A stretch of DNA of 64,000 nt from Halospina denitrificans (lineage in GTDB: Bacteria > Pseudomonadota > Gammaproteobacteria > Pseudomonadales > Oleiphilaceae): the NCBI RefSeq assembly GCF_004364635.1, contig NZ_SOAX01000002.1:434001-498000 (forward strand), given 5' to 3'. Made by a program: the position numbers and the translations under genes. Shown here piece after piece: positions 1 through 8,498 of this stretch. The notes below the pieces were generated by a model. The model saw only the letters and a list, made by a program, of their open reading frames with translations. It made no database searches and was not told the DNA's origin. Positions within the stretch are counted from its first letter, which is position 1, and each line of letters begins with the position of its first letter.

Positions 1-1
1 C

Positions 2-217
2 ATGGCCAAGCTCAAGGCCGGGCGCCTGGGCCGCGAGGTGACCGATGCCTGCCTGCAGTACTGGGGTGGCAACGGCTATATGTGGGACAACCCGGTCTCC
101 CGTGCTTACCGCGATGTGCGGCTTGTGTCGGTGGGGGGCGGTGCCGACGAGATCATGCTCGGGATCATCTGCAAACTCATGGGCACACTGCCCGGCAAGG
201 ACAAAGGAGGCGCGTGA
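2..217 (+). CDS. atuD: Citronellyl-CoA dehydrogenase AtuD (C-terminal end only)
   Basis: Only the last 71 residues lie in the window; the gene runs off the left edge, so the first Met seen here is internal. The tail carries the acyl-CoA dehydrogenase C-terminal signature YWGGNGY followed by an RDVRL / GGGADEI segment typical of the flavoprotein fold's last helices. In the Pseudomonas Atu pathway AtuD oxidises citronellyl-CoA to geranyl-CoA using FAD. The substrate assignment rests on the gene order that follows (atuE, atuF, atuG, atuH), not on this fragment alone. The stop codon overlaps the atuE start (TGATG), indicating translational coupling. Confidence 0.8.
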   Translation: MAKLKAGRLGREVTDACLQYWGGNGYMWDNPVSRAYRDVRLVSVGGGADEIMLGIICKLMGTLPGKDKGGA

Positions 218-1029
218 TGAGTGCCCTGCCCGAGTGCGAGACGCTGAAGCTGGAAACAGAGAAGGGTCTTCTCCATGTGACCCTGAACCGGCCGGACAGC
301 CGCAATGCCATGAGCCTGGCGATGGTGCACGAGCTGCGGGAGGTATTCGCGGCGATCCGGGATGAGACGGAGCCCAGGGCCGTGGTACTGCGCGGTACCG
401 GAGGTCATTTCTGTGCCGGGGGTGATGTGAAGGATATGGCCTCGGCGCGGAGCCAGAAGGTGGAGGATGGCGAGGATCCGATCTTTGAATTGAACCGGGC
501 TTTTGGGCGGTTGCTGACGGAGGTGGAGTCGGCGCCGCAGACGACGGTTGCGGTGCTCGAGGGGGCCGTGATGGGCGGTGGTTTCGGGCTTGCCTGTGTG
601 ACGGATGTGGCCCTGTGCATGGAGGACGCGAAGTTTGGGTTGCCGGAGACGACGTTGGGAATTACGCCGGCGCAGATTGCGCCTTTTGTGGTGCGGCGGA
701 TCGGGTTGACTCGGGCTCGGCGGTTGGCTCTGACGGGGCACCGGTTTGGTGGGAGTGAGGCGTTCTGGCTGGGTGTTGTGCATGACTTTGCGAAGTCTGG
801 TGAGGAGTTGGAGACGAAGGTGGCGAAGACCTTGGAGCGGGTTCGGCATTGTGCGCCTCGGGCTTCCCGGATGACCAAGGAGTTGTTGCTTTCGGTGGAG
901 ACGGAGCCGTTGGAGTCGTTGCTGGATCGGGCGGCTGCGGATTTTGCGGGGGCTGTTCGCGGTGACGAGGGGCAGGAAGGGACTATGGCTTTTATGCAGA
1001 AGCGGAAGCCTTCCTGGGCTGAGGAATAG
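217..1029 (+). CDS. atuE: Isohexenylglutaconyl-CoA hydratase AtuE (enoyl-CoA hydratase family)
   Basis: A 270-residue crotonase-fold protein. The two oxyanion-hole segments are visible: HFCAGGDVKDM near residue 65 and GAVMGGGFGLAC near residue 112. The ATG at 217 is chosen because it overlaps the atuD stop and follows a strong AAAGGAGG; the longer open frame upstream is a read-through of the same frame. In the Atu pathway this enzyme hydrates isohexenyl-glutaconyl-CoA before retro-aldol cleavage. From about position 430 to the stop the plus strand becomes strikingly G/T-rich, so codons change from C-ending to G-ending within the gene, unlike the other + strand genes nearby (see findings). Family certain; exact substrate inferred from synteny with P. 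aeruginosa atu. Confidence 0.85.
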   Translation: MSALPECETLKLETEKGLLHVTLNRPDSRNAMSLAMVHELREVFAAIRDETEPRAVVLRGTGGHFCAGGDVKDMASARSQKVEDGEDPIFELNRAFGRLLTEVESAPQTTVAVLEGAVMGGGFGLACVTDVALCMEDAKFGLPETTLGITPAQIAPFVVRRIGLTRARRLALTGHRFGGSEAFWLGVVHDFAKSGEELETKVAKTLERVRHCAPRASRMTKELLLSVETEPLESLLDRAAADFAGAVRGDEGQEGTMAFMQKRKPSWAEE

Positions 1030-2430
1030 GGTTGGTTTGTCTCCAGACGGTTGGGTTTGTGCAGGTGGCGCGATGGGGGCTCCCTTTCCGGGACCGCTGT
1101 AAACCCATCCATGGGCGCTGGCGCGATGACATCCTGTCATCGAGCCTCCCGGAAAGGGAGCCCCCACCGCACCACTTAGAGTTCATGGGAAAACGCCGCA
1201 TAAGAAACAGCAATGCATCACCAGTAAGGGGTGATAGATGTTCAACAAAGTATTGATTGCTAACCGGGGCGAGATTGCGGTTCGGGTGAATCGGACGGCG
1301 CAGTCGCTAGGATATCGGACCGTTGCCGTGTTCAGCGAAGCGGACCGGGATGCGCCGCACGTGAGCGTGGCAGATGAGGCGGTGTGTATCGGGCCGGCGT
1401 CGGCTTCGGAGTCGTATCTGAATGTGGGCGCGATCATTGAAGCGGCCCGGAAGACGGGAGCTGATGCGGTTCATCCGGGGTATGGGTTTCTTTCCGAGAA
1501 TGCGGGCTTTGTGTCGGCCTGTGCCGACAACGGCATTACCTTTATCGGGCCGCCGGCGCATGCCATGGAGCTGATGGGCTCGAAGCGGCGGTCGAAGGAG
1601 GCGATGGCTGAGGCGGGGGTGCCGACGGTTCCGGGGTTCCAGAGTTCGGAGACGGAGTCGGGGGCCTGGCAGGAGGCGGCTAATGAGATTGGGTATCCGG
1701 TGATGATCAAGGCGTCCGCCGGGGGTGGTGGGCGTGGGATGCGGTTAGTGCATGAGCCGGCGGCGCTGGCGGATGAGTTGGCGCGGGCCCGGTCGGAGGC
1801 GGAGTCGGCCTTTGGGGACGGGGAGCTGATTCTGGAGAAGGCGATTGTCCGGCCGCGGCATATTGAGATCCAGGTGTTTGCGGATCAGCAGGGTAATGCC
1901 ATTCATCTGGGGGAGCGGGACTGTTCGGTGCAGCGCCGGCACCAGAAGGTGGTGGAGGAGGCGCCTTCGCCCTTTGTTGATGAAGCCATGCGGCAGGCCA
2001 TGGGGGATGCGGCGGTTAAGGCGGCGCAGGCCTGTGGTTATGTCGGGGCCGGGACGGTTGAGTTTATTGTTGATGAGTCCGGGGCCTTTTACTTCCTGGA
2101 GATGAATACGCGGCTGCAGGTGGAGCACCCCGTTACCGAGATGGTGACGGAGCTGGATCTGGTGGCGTTGCAGCTACGGATTGCGGCCGGGGAGCCGCTG
2201 CCGCTCGTTCAGGACGAGGTCCGGATCTGCGGGCATGCGATTGAGGTGCGGCTTTACGCGGAGGATCCCGCTCAGAACTACATGCCGCAGACGGGGCCCG
2301 TTCATTGCTGGATTCCGCCTGAAGGCGACGGCATCCGGGTGGATCATGGGATTTCTGCGGGGATGCGCGTGACGCCCCATTACGACCCCATGATCGCCAA
2401 GGTGGTGGCCGGTGGTCCGGATCGTGGCAC
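430..2430. other. G/T-skewed plus-strand domain around repeat copy 1
   Basis: A roughly 2 kb block covering the 3' part of atuE, the intergenic hairpin and the first 60% of atuF is rich in G and T and poor in C and A on the plus strand. My hand count for 541-1020 plus 1261-1740 gives 408 G against 203 C. Coding frames run through it intact. The boundaries are approximate. The skew ends inside atuF, where codons revert to C-ending. Confidence 0.75.
1064..1173 (-). repeat. Long-hairpin intergenic repeat, copy 1 (inverted orientation)
   Basis: Arms 1064-1093 and 1147-1173 pair, including 19 bp without mismatch (1075-1093 with 1147-1165). The loop holds a small hairpin at 1125-1141 (7-bp arms, 3-nt loop). 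Read on the minus strand, about 61 nt of the core match copy 2 (14153-14263) with only two differences, so the copies are the same element in opposite orientation. The rest of the 208-bp gap (1030-1237) shows nothing but the weak ribosome site of atuF. No flanking target duplication is evident. Confidence 0.9.
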
Positions 2431-3226
2431 GGCGCGCCGGAGGCTGATCCGGGCGCTGGAAGACACGGTGCTTTTGGGGGTCACCCATAACGCCTGGTTC
2501 CTGTCCCGGGTTCTGGCACACGAAACCTTCGCCGCCGGCGAGGCAACCACGGCCTTCCTGGACACGGAGTTCAGGGACGACCCCAGCCTGCAGCCAATCC
2601 AGGCCATCTCCATGGAACTGGCCGTTGCCGCACTGGTGCTTTACCGGAACGAGATCAGGTCCGAGTACGCGGACCGGGGCGGCTGGAGCAACAGCCTGCC
2701 GAGTGCCTGCCCGATGCTGCTCAATGACGGGCACACCGCCACCTGGGTCCGGCTTCGGGATCACGGGGGCGAAGCCCGGGTTCAGGTCGGCGACCATGAG
2801 CTCAGACTGACCGCCGAAGACCACCGCAACGGGGAATTGATCCTCAGTGCGGACGGCGTGCGTCAGACGTGCCAATATCAGCTCGTGGATCAGACCCTAT
2901 ATTGTCACCTGTCCGGGCGAACACTGGCATTGCGGGACGATACCCATGCCCCGGCCCGGCGCGCCGATGAACAGGGCAGCGGCGAAGTCCGCGCCACCAT
3001 GGACGGCGCCGTCATTGAAATAAGCGTGACTGAGGGAGACACTGTCCAGGCTGGCCAGACACTGGCGGTGCTCGAAGCCATGAAGATGGAGCACCCCCTC
3101 AGGGCGGACCGCGACGGGAGTGTTTCAGGCATCCGCGTAAGCGCGGGTGACCAGGTCCGCAATCGACAGGTCCTCATGACCGTCTCAGCCGAGGATTCAT
3201 CCAATCCAGGAGAAGAATCACCATGA
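1238..3226 (+). CDS. atuF: Geranyl-CoA carboxylase biotin-containing subunit AtuF
   Basis: A 662-residue biotin-dependent carboxylase alpha subunit. Order: biotin carboxylase N-domain (KVLIANRGEIA from residue 4), ATP-grasp with KASAGGGGRGM near 160 and EMNTRLQVEHP near 290, biotin carboxylase C-domain, a poorly conserved linker, and a C-terminal biotinyl domain with EAMKME whose Lys616 is the predicted biotin site. Length fits AtuF/LiuD-type subunits. Between atuE and atuG homologues it should carry CO2 for geranyl-CoA carboxylation; the partner beta subunit (atuC) is presumably left of the window. LiuD-type methylcrotonyl-CoA carboxylase is the alternative. The ATG at 1238 follows the weak site GGGGTGAT. 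The stop overlaps the atuG start (ATGA). Codon usage flips near 2430. Confidence 0.85.
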   Translation: MFNKVLIANRGEIAVRVNRTAQSLGYRTVAVFSEADRDAPHVSVADEAVCIGPASASESYLNVGAIIEAARKTGADAVHPGYGFLSENAGFVSACADNGITFIGPPAHAMELMGSKRRSKEAMAEAGVPTVPGFQSSETESGAWQEAANEIGYPVMIKASAGGGGRGMRLVHEPAALADELARARSEAESAFGDGELILEKAIVRPRHIEIQVFADQQGNAIHLGERDCSVQRRHQKVVEEAPSPFVDEAMRQAMGDAAVKAAQACGYVGAGTVEFIVDESGAFYFLEMNTRLQVEHPVTEMVTELDLVALQLRIAAGEPLPLVQDEVRICGHAIEVRLYAEDPAQNYMPQTGPVHCWIPPEGDGIRVDHGISAGMRVTPHYDPMIAKVVAGGPDRGTARRRLIRALEDTVLLGVTHNAWFLSRVLAHETFAAGEATTAFLDTEFRDDPSLQPIQAISMELAVAALVLYRNEIRSEYADRGGWSNSLPSACPMLLNDGHTATWVRLRDHGGEARVQVGDHELRLTAEDHRNGELILSADGVRQTCQYQLVDQTLYCHLSGRTLALRDDTHAPARRADEQGSGEVRATMDGAVIEISVTEGDTVQAGQTLAVLEAMKMEHPLRADRDGSVSGIRVSAGDQVRNRQVLMTVSAEDSSNPGEESP

Positions 3227-4056
3227 CGAGCACGCTTAACGGAAAAACCGTCTTCATCACCGGGGGCAGCCGCGGCATCGGACGCGCCATCGCCCTCGCC
3301 TGCGCGCGCCAGGGCGCCAACATCGTCATCGCGGCCAAGTCCGACGAACCGCACCCCAAGCTGCCCGGCACGATTCATACGGTGGCTCAGGAAGTGGAAG
3401 AAACGGGCAGCAAGGCGCTGGCACTGAAGCTCGACGTCCAGGACGAAAACCAGGTCGCCGAAGTGATGAAACAGGCCGCCGACCACTTCGGCGGCATCGA
3501 CTGCCTGGTCAACAACGCCGGCGCCATCCGCCTCCAGGGCGTGGCAGACCTGCCGGTCAAACGCTACGACCTGATGCAGTCCATCAACGCCAGAGCCGTC
3601 TTCGTCTGCAGCCAGGCCGCCCTGCCCTGGCTGAAAGAATCCGACCACGCCCACATCCTGAACCTGTCGCCCCCCATCAGCCTGAACCCCAGGTGGTTCG
3701 CCCAGAACGCCCCCTACACCGTCAGCAAGTACGGAATGTCCATGCTGACCATCGGCATGGCGGAAGAATTCCGCAAGATGCCCGTGGCGGTGAACTCACT
3801 CTGGCCACGAACCCTGGTATCCACGGCCGCCATCGAATTCGAGGTGGGCGGCCCGGACCTGATGGCCAAGGGCCGCAAACCCGAAATCATGGGCGACGCC
3901 GCCAGCGCCATCCTCCAGCGCCCGCCCACACGAACCACGGGCGAGTGCTTGATCGATGACAACGTGCTGGCGGAAGAAGGAATAACAGACCTGGAGCAAT
4001 ACCGTTACGACCCGAACGGTCCGGAATTGATGAAAGACTTTTTCCTAGACGACTAG
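3223..4056 (+). CDS. atuG: Short-chain dehydrogenase AtuG (HSDL2-like)
   Basis: A 277-residue classical SDR. The Rossmann motif TGGSRGIG lies at residues 13-20, NNAGA near residue 94, and the active-site pair as YTVSK near 165 with a preceding Ser in NLSPP. The sequence resembles the HSDL2 / AtuG subgroup rather than FabG. It starts at the ATG overlapping the atuF stop, after CCAGGAG. Genetic linkage places it in terpene catabolism, possibly acting on a hydroxyacyl or alcohol/aldehyde intermediate; the exact reaction of AtuG is not settled as far as I know. The 3' half is markedly C-rich on the coding strand, close to repeat copy 3. Confidence 0.8.
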   Translation: MTSTLNGKTVFITGGSRGIGRAIALACARQGANIVIAAKSDEPHPKLPGTIHTVAQEVEETGSKALALKLDVQDENQVAEVMKQAADHFGGIDCLVNNAGAIRLQGVADLPVKRYDLMQSINARAVFVCSQAALPWLKESDHAHILNLSPPISLNPRWFAQNAPYTVSKYGMSMLTIGMAEEFRKMPVAVNSLWPRTLVSTAAIEFEVGGPDLMAKGRKPEIMGDAASAILQRPPTRTTGECLIDDNVLAEEGITDLEQYRYDPNGPELMKDFFLDD

Positions 4057-4068
4057 CACTGAACCAGA

Positions 4069-4259
4069 GGGTCTCGGTCGGGGGCGGTAATCCGGGAAGC
4101 TCCGGAGCCATGGATGGCGGAGGGCAGCCTACATGGGTTTACGCGACTGAGCGTAAACGGGCTTACAGGATGTAAGGCCTGGACTTTTCAGCGGAGCAGG
4201 ACAGCGCAGCTGAAAAGTACTTGTGGCGATTCCCGGATTACCGCCCCCGACCGGGACCC
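4069..4259 (+). repeat. Long-hairpin intergenic repeat, copy 3 (composite)
   Basis: Outer arms 4069-4097 and 4231-4259 are 29 bp long with one difference. Inside are further hairpins: GCCA/TGGC at 4107-4118, an 8-bp stem at 4137-4144 with 4151-4158, CTTACA-GGA-TGTAAG at 4162-4176, and a perfect 10-bp stem at 4183-4192 with 4209-4218. The segment 4097-4128 is nearly identical to the loop of copy 4. It fills almost all of the 237-bp gap between atuG and atuH, both on the plus strand, so it could be transcribed inside the operon. Confidence 0.9.
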
Positions 4260-4293
4260 CGCCACGAACCCGACAAAAAGAACAGGGAGCCCC

Positions 4294-6120
4294 ATGACCA
4301 CGGAACAGATCCGCCGCAGAGACGTCCTCCGCAAAGTCCCCGGCCTGATGCGCAAATTCCCCTTCATGGCCCGAGGCTATTACTACTACTCCATGAGCAA
4401 CGACGACAAGCTCGGCTCCATGGGCACCCTGATCGAGCGGAACGCAAAACGCCACAGCGAACAGCCCGCCATCCACTACGACGACTGGCAGATCAACTGG
4501 CACGAATTCAACGCCTGGGCCAATCGCTACGCCCATTACTTCCGCCACCAGGGCCTGAGCCGGGGTGACACCATTGCCATCTTCCTCGGCAACCGCCCGG
4601 AGTTGCTGGCCGCGGTAACCGGTGCCGCCAAGATCGGCATCGCCTGCGCCATGCTCAACACCTCCCAGAAAGGCGATGTCCTGGCCCACAGCATCAGCCT
4701 GGTCAACCCGCAGATGATTGTGGTGGGTGAAGAACTTCTGGACAGCTTCGAAGCCGTGCGTGAGAAGGTCATGCCGGAAGAACGCAACAATGCCCTGCTC
4801 TACCTGGCGGATCGTAATACCCGAAACGACTTTGGAGAGGCGCCCGCAGGCTACGAGAACCTGGCCGAAGCCGTCAGCCATTTTGATGACCTAGACCCGG
4901 CCCCCGCCGACCCGCCCCGGCGCGGCGACACGGCCGTCTACATCTACACCTCCGGCACCACCGGCCTGCCCAAGGCCGCACCCAGCAGCCACCGCAAGTT
5001 CTACAAGGCCAGCGGCAGCTTCGGGCTCATGGCGCTGAACATGACACCGGACGACGTCCTCTACTGCACCCTGCCCTTCTACCATGCCACCGCCCTGCTG
5101 GTGTGCTGGGGGTCAGTGGTCGCGGGTGGCTCCTCACTGGTCATGAAACGGCGCTTCAGCGCCAGCACTTTCTGGGACGATGTGCGCTATTACGGCGCCA
5201 CCACCTTCGGCTACGTGGGCGAACTCTGCCGCTACCTCCTGAACCAGCCGCCCAGCCCCCAGGACCGCAACCACCCGCTTCGCAAGATGATCGGCAATGG
5301 CCTGCGCCCCTCCATCTGGAAGGAGTTCAAGGAACGCTTCGGCATCGAGCACGTCGCGGAGTTCTACGCCTCCAGCGAGGGCAACATCGGCTTCACCAAC
5401 ATCCTGAACCTGGACAACACCGTGGGCATGTCCACCGCCCCCTACAAGCTGGTGCGCGTAAAAGAGGGCACCAAGGAGCCCATCCGCAACAGCAAGGGAC
5501 GGCTGGAGGAAGTGAAACAGGGCGAGCCTGGTCTGCTGATCGGCGAAATCACGAAGAAGTGGCAGTTCGAGGGCTATACCCAGAAGGAAGCGACGGAGAA
5601 ATCCATCATCCGGGACGCTTTCAAAAAGGGCGATGCCTGGTTCAACACCGGCGACATGATGCGCGACATCGGCTGCCGTCACCTGCAGTTTGTCGACCGC
5701 ATGGGTGACACTTTCCGCTGGAAGGGGGAAAACGTCTCCACCACGGAAGTGGAGAACATCATTGATGGTTTCGGTGGTTTCGAGGAAGCCATTGTCTATG
5801 GCATCGAGGTCCCCGGAACCGACGGCAAGGCCGGCATGGCCACCCTGGTGCCCCGGGAACAGACACCGGACCTGGAGGCCTTCTACCGGTACCTTCGGGA
5901 CAACCTCCCGCCCTATGCCATCCCCGTCTTCCTGCGGCTGACCGAGACCATCGAAAAGACCGGCACCTTCAAGTACAAGAAGACGGATCTCCGGAAACAG
6001 GCCTATCACCCCGGCGACGACGGGGATCGGGTTTTCGCACTGTTGCCGGGCACGCGGGAGTACCAGGAGATTGACGCGAACACCGCCCGGGCCATTGATC
6101 AGGGCGAGTACAGTTTCTGA
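4294..6120 (+). CDS. atuH: Very-long-chain / terpenoid acyl-CoA synthetase AtuH (FATP family)
   Basis: A 608-residue AMP-forming synthetase. The P-loop YIYTSGTTGLPKAA is near residue 220, the FATP-type YASSEGN near 360, and the GDTFRWKGENVSTTEVE segment near 470 contains the hinge and adenylate-binding residues. ATG 4294 is preferred over the frame's upstream extension because the latter runs through repeat copy 3 and ATG 4294 follows ACAGGGAG. It should activate citronellic/geranic or long-chain acids with CoA and ATP. It ends the atu block in the same position as in P. aeruginosa. Separated from atuG by the repeat, it may have its own expression level. Confidence 0.85.
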   Translation: MTTEQIRRRDVLRKVPGLMRKFPFMARGYYYYSMSNDDKLGSMGTLIERNAKRHSEQPAIHYDDWQINWHEFNAWANRYAHYFRHQGLSRGDTIAIFLGNRPELLAAVTGAAKIGIACAMLNTSQKGDVLAHSISLVNPQMIVVGEELLDSFEAVREKVMPEERNNALLYLADRNTRNDFGEAPAGYENLAEAVSHFDDLDPAPADPPRRGDTAVYIYTSGTTGLPKAAPSSHRKFYKASGSFGLMALNMTPDDVLYCTLPFYHATALLVCWGSVVAGGSSLVMKRRFSASTFWDDVRYYGATTFGYVGELCRYLLNQPPSPQDRNHPLRKMIGNGLRPSIWKEFKERFGIEHVAEFYASSEGNIGFTNILNLDNTVGMSTAPYKLVRVKEGTKEPIRNSKGRLEEVKQGEPGLLIGEITKKWQFEGYTQKEATEKSIIRDAFKKGDAWFNTGDMMRDIGCRHLQFVDRMGDTFRWKGENVSTTEVENIIDGFGGFEEAIVYGIEVPGTDGKAGMATLVPREQTPDLEAFYRYLRDNLPPYAIPVFLRLTETIEKTGTFKYKKTDLRKQAYHPGDDGDRVFALLPGTREYQEIDANTARAIDQGEYSF

Positions 6121-6135
6121 CCTGAGGAGACCGTG

Positions 6136-7524
6136 ATGGCTGAAACGGACAAGCCAAGCATCCACTGTTTTGGGGATGATGCCCTGGGCGAAGCGGACAC
6201 CGTTGGCCTCGCGCAGAAGCTGCGCAGCGGTGAGTGCAGCGTCCGGGAGCTTACCGAGGCGGCTATTGCACGAATTGAAAAAGTAGACCCATCGCTGAAC
6301 GCCATGGCGTTCCGTTCCTATGAACGGGCGCGTGGCGCGGTGTCTCACGGTAATGGACTTTCCGGCATCCCGTTTCTGGTCAAGGACAATACGGATCTGG
6401 CCGGCCTCCCCACGGGCCATGGCTCCGCCGCCGTGGCCCGGCGGCCGGCGAAGAAAGACGGCGCCTATGCCAGCCAGCTCCTTGGCACTGGCCTGAACGT
6501 GCTGGGCAAGACCAACCTGCCGGAGTTCGGCTTCAACGCCACCACCGAGCCGGACTACACCGAACCCACGCGCAACCCGTGGAATACGGAGTTTTCAACC
6601 GGTGGCTCCTCGGGCGGCTCGGCTGCATTGGTTGCCGCCGGGGCCGTGCCCATGGCCCACGCCAATGACGGCGGCGGCTCCATCCGCATTCCGGCCGCCT
6701 GCTGCGGCCTGGTGGGCCTGAAACCCACCCGGGAACGCCATCGTGTTACCGACCAGGCGAAACAGCTGCCGGTTAACGTTCTCAGTGAAGGGGTGGTGAC
6801 GCGGACCGTCCGGGACACAGCGCTTTTCCACGCGGAAATGGAGACGGTCTACAGCAACCGCAGGCTTCCACCCATTGGCCGGGTGGAAGGCCCTGGTAAC
6901 AGGCGCCTGCGCATCGGCCTGATGACGGACTCCATCAACGGCCACCGCACCGACGACGACACGCGCCAGACGGTTGAGGCCACGGCGCGCCTGCTGGAAC
7001 GCAACGGCCATATCGTGGAGTCCGTGGCACCGCCGGTGAAGCCGTCCTTCCCCGAGGATTTCAAGCTCTACTGGGGTTTCCTGGCCTTCATGGCCGAGAA
7101 ACTGGGCTGGCACGCCTTCGGGCGCGGTTTCCAGCCGGAGAAGATGGACGGGCTTTCAAAGGGGCTGAGCCGGCACTACCGGCACAATATGTGGCGGACG
7201 CCCGCCATGGTGGCCCGCCTCAAACGAACCCGACAGCAGTACGCGCACTTCTTCAAGACCTATGATGCCCTGCTGTCGCCGGTCGTGGGCCACACAACGC
7301 CGAGGATCGGCTACCTGTCGCCCGATGTGCCCTTTGAGACACTCTTTGAGCGACTCCAGGCCTATGCCAGCTTCACGCCCTACTTCAATACGGCGGGCGG
7401 TCCGGCACTCTCCATGCCCATGGGGCGGACAGCCGACAACCTGCCCATTAGCGTCCATATTGCCGCCGGGCACGGCCACGAGCGGCTGCTCCTGGAGCTT
7501 GGTTTCGAACTGGAGGCGGGTTAG
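6136..7524 (+). CDS. Amidase signature family hydrolase
   Basis: 462 residues of the amidase signature family. The Ser-cisSer-Lys triad is visible: the Lys in PFLVKDN near residue 83, the cis-Ser in the STGGSSGGS block, and the nucleophilic Ser downstream in GGGSIRIPAA. ATG 6136 is used; a GTG one codon earlier is also possible, after TGAGGAGA. It lies 15 nt after atuH and is probably cotranscribed. The amide substrate is not predictable; I know no amidase in the standard Atu pathway. The last bases overlap the convergent oxidoreductase gene by 4 nt. Confidence 0.85.
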   Translation: MAETDKPSIHCFGDDALGEADTVGLAQKLRSGECSVRELTEAAIARIEKVDPSLNAMAFRSYERARGAVSHGNGLSGIPFLVKDNTDLAGLPTGHGSAAVARRPAKKDGAYASQLLGTGLNVLGKTNLPEFGFNATTEPDYTEPTRNPWNTEFSTGGSSGGSAALVAAGAVPMAHANDGGGSIRIPAACCGLVGLKPTRERHRVTDQAKQLPVNVLSEGVVTRTVRDTALFHAEMETVYSNRRLPPIGRVEGPGNRRLRIGLMTDSINGHRTDDDTRQTVEATARLLERNGHIVESVAPPVKPSFPEDFKLYWGFLAFMAEKLGWHAFGRGFQPEKMDGLSKGLSRHYRHNMWRTPAMVARLKRTRQQYAHFFKTYDALLSPVVGHTTPRIGYLSPDVPFETLFERLQAYASFTPYFNTAGGPALSMPMGRTADNLPISVHIAAGHGHERLLLELGFELEAG

Positions 7525-8498
7525 TCCGCCACCTTTAGAACGATCTTGCCCGTGGCCCGGCGTTCACTCAGCCCGTTCAGTGCCTTGACGTAGTCCTCGA
7601 AGGGGTGGACCTCGCTGACACGCGGGCGGATTTTCCCCTCGCCGTAGAGCTTGAGCAGTTCCATGATGTTCTGCATGTTCGTCTTGGGCTCCTTCATGGT
7701 GAAGTTGCCCCAGAATACACCAACCACGGAGCAGCCCTTGAGCAGCGGCAGGTTCCCGGGAATCTGCGGAATGGTGCCGGAGGCGAAGCCGATGATGAGA
7801 TGCCGGCCATTCCACGCCATGCAGCGCAGGGCCTGCTCGGTGAAGTCGCCCCCCACCGGATCATAGACCACGTCCACGCCCTGGCGGGCCCGGCTTTTCA
7901 CGGCATCCTTGAGGTTTTCCTCGGTGTAGTTGATCAGCTCATCCGCGCCGGCTTCCTTCGCCACATCCAGCTTGGCCTGGCTGCTGGCGGCGGCGATCAC
8001 ATGGGCGCCCATGGCCTTGCCCAGCTCAACCGTTGCCAGGCCCACACCACCACTGGCACCGAGGACCAGGAGCTTTTCGCCTTCCTGGATGTTGGCGCGC
8101 TGCTTGAGGGCGTGGTACGAGGTCCCATAGACCATGGAAAAGGAGGCGGCTTCCTCGTCGGACATGCCGTCGGGAATCGGGATCAGCTGCGCCTCGGGCA
8201 CGACGATTTCCTCGGCAAAGGCGCCGTAGCCCGTCAGGCCCATGACGCGATCGCTGGGCTTGAAGCGGGTTACCTTATCCCCCACGTCGAGAATCTCGCC
8301 GGCCATTTCCCCGCCCGGGGCAAACGGCATCTGGGGCTTGAGCTGGTACTTGCCCTCGATGATCAGGGTGTCCGGGAAGTTGAGACCAGCAGCCTTGACG
8401 CGGACCTTGACGCTGCTCCCCTTGGCCTCGGGGGAGTCCAGTTCCCCGATCTCGAGTGTGTCGGCGGGGCCGTATTCCCGGCAAAGAATCGCGCGCAT
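7521..8498 (-). CDS. NADPH:quinone oxidoreductase family (zinc-free MDR)
   Basis: 325 residues of the medium-chain dehydrogenase/reductase superfamily. The GroES-like N-domain has the GLNFPDTL segment and the Rossmann domain has LGASGGVGLATVELGKAMGA. No structural or catalytic zinc cysteines are seen, as expected of the quinone oxidoreductase branch. Start 8498 (MRAILC) is preferred to the upstream extension because AGGAG sits 8 nt before it. It would reduce quinones or enones with NADPH in the cytosol; the physiological substrate is unknown. It is monocistronic and convergent with the amidase. Confidence 0.85.
   Translation of the reverse strand: MRAILCREYGPADTLEIGELDSPEAKGSSVKVRVKAAGLNFPDTLIIEGKYQLKPQMPFAPGGEMAGEILDVGDKVTRFKPSDRVMGLTGYGAFAEEIVVPEAQLIPIPDGMSDEEAASFSMVYGTSYHALKQRANIQEGEKLLVLGASGGVGLATVELGKAMGAHVIAAASSQAKLDVAKEAGADELINYTEENLKDAVKSRARQGVDVVYDPVGGDFTEQALRCMAWNGRHLIIGFASGTIPQIPGNLPLLKGCSVVGVFWGNFTMKEPKTNMQNIMELLKLYGEGKIRPRVSEVHPFEDYVKALNGLSERRATGKIVLKVAD

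Noticed and set aside
106-1167. Minus-strand frame of 353 codons opposite atuE and repeat copy 1
   Set aside because: Reads through the repeat stem and has Arg/Pro/His-rich composition typical of a shadow frame.
1064-1173. Repeat copies as MITEs or insertion-sequence remnants
   Set aside because: No terminal repeats shared between copies, no transposase, no consistent duplications; the stems differ in sequence from copy to copy.
4114-4293. Longer atuH start at 4114
   Set aside because: The extension would translate repeat copy 3; ATG 4294 has a ribosome site and the family-like N-terminus.
5134-6420. Long antisense frame of 428 codons opposite atuH and the amidase
   Set aside because: Shadow of high-GC coding sequence; no recognisable domain and it crosses two real genes.
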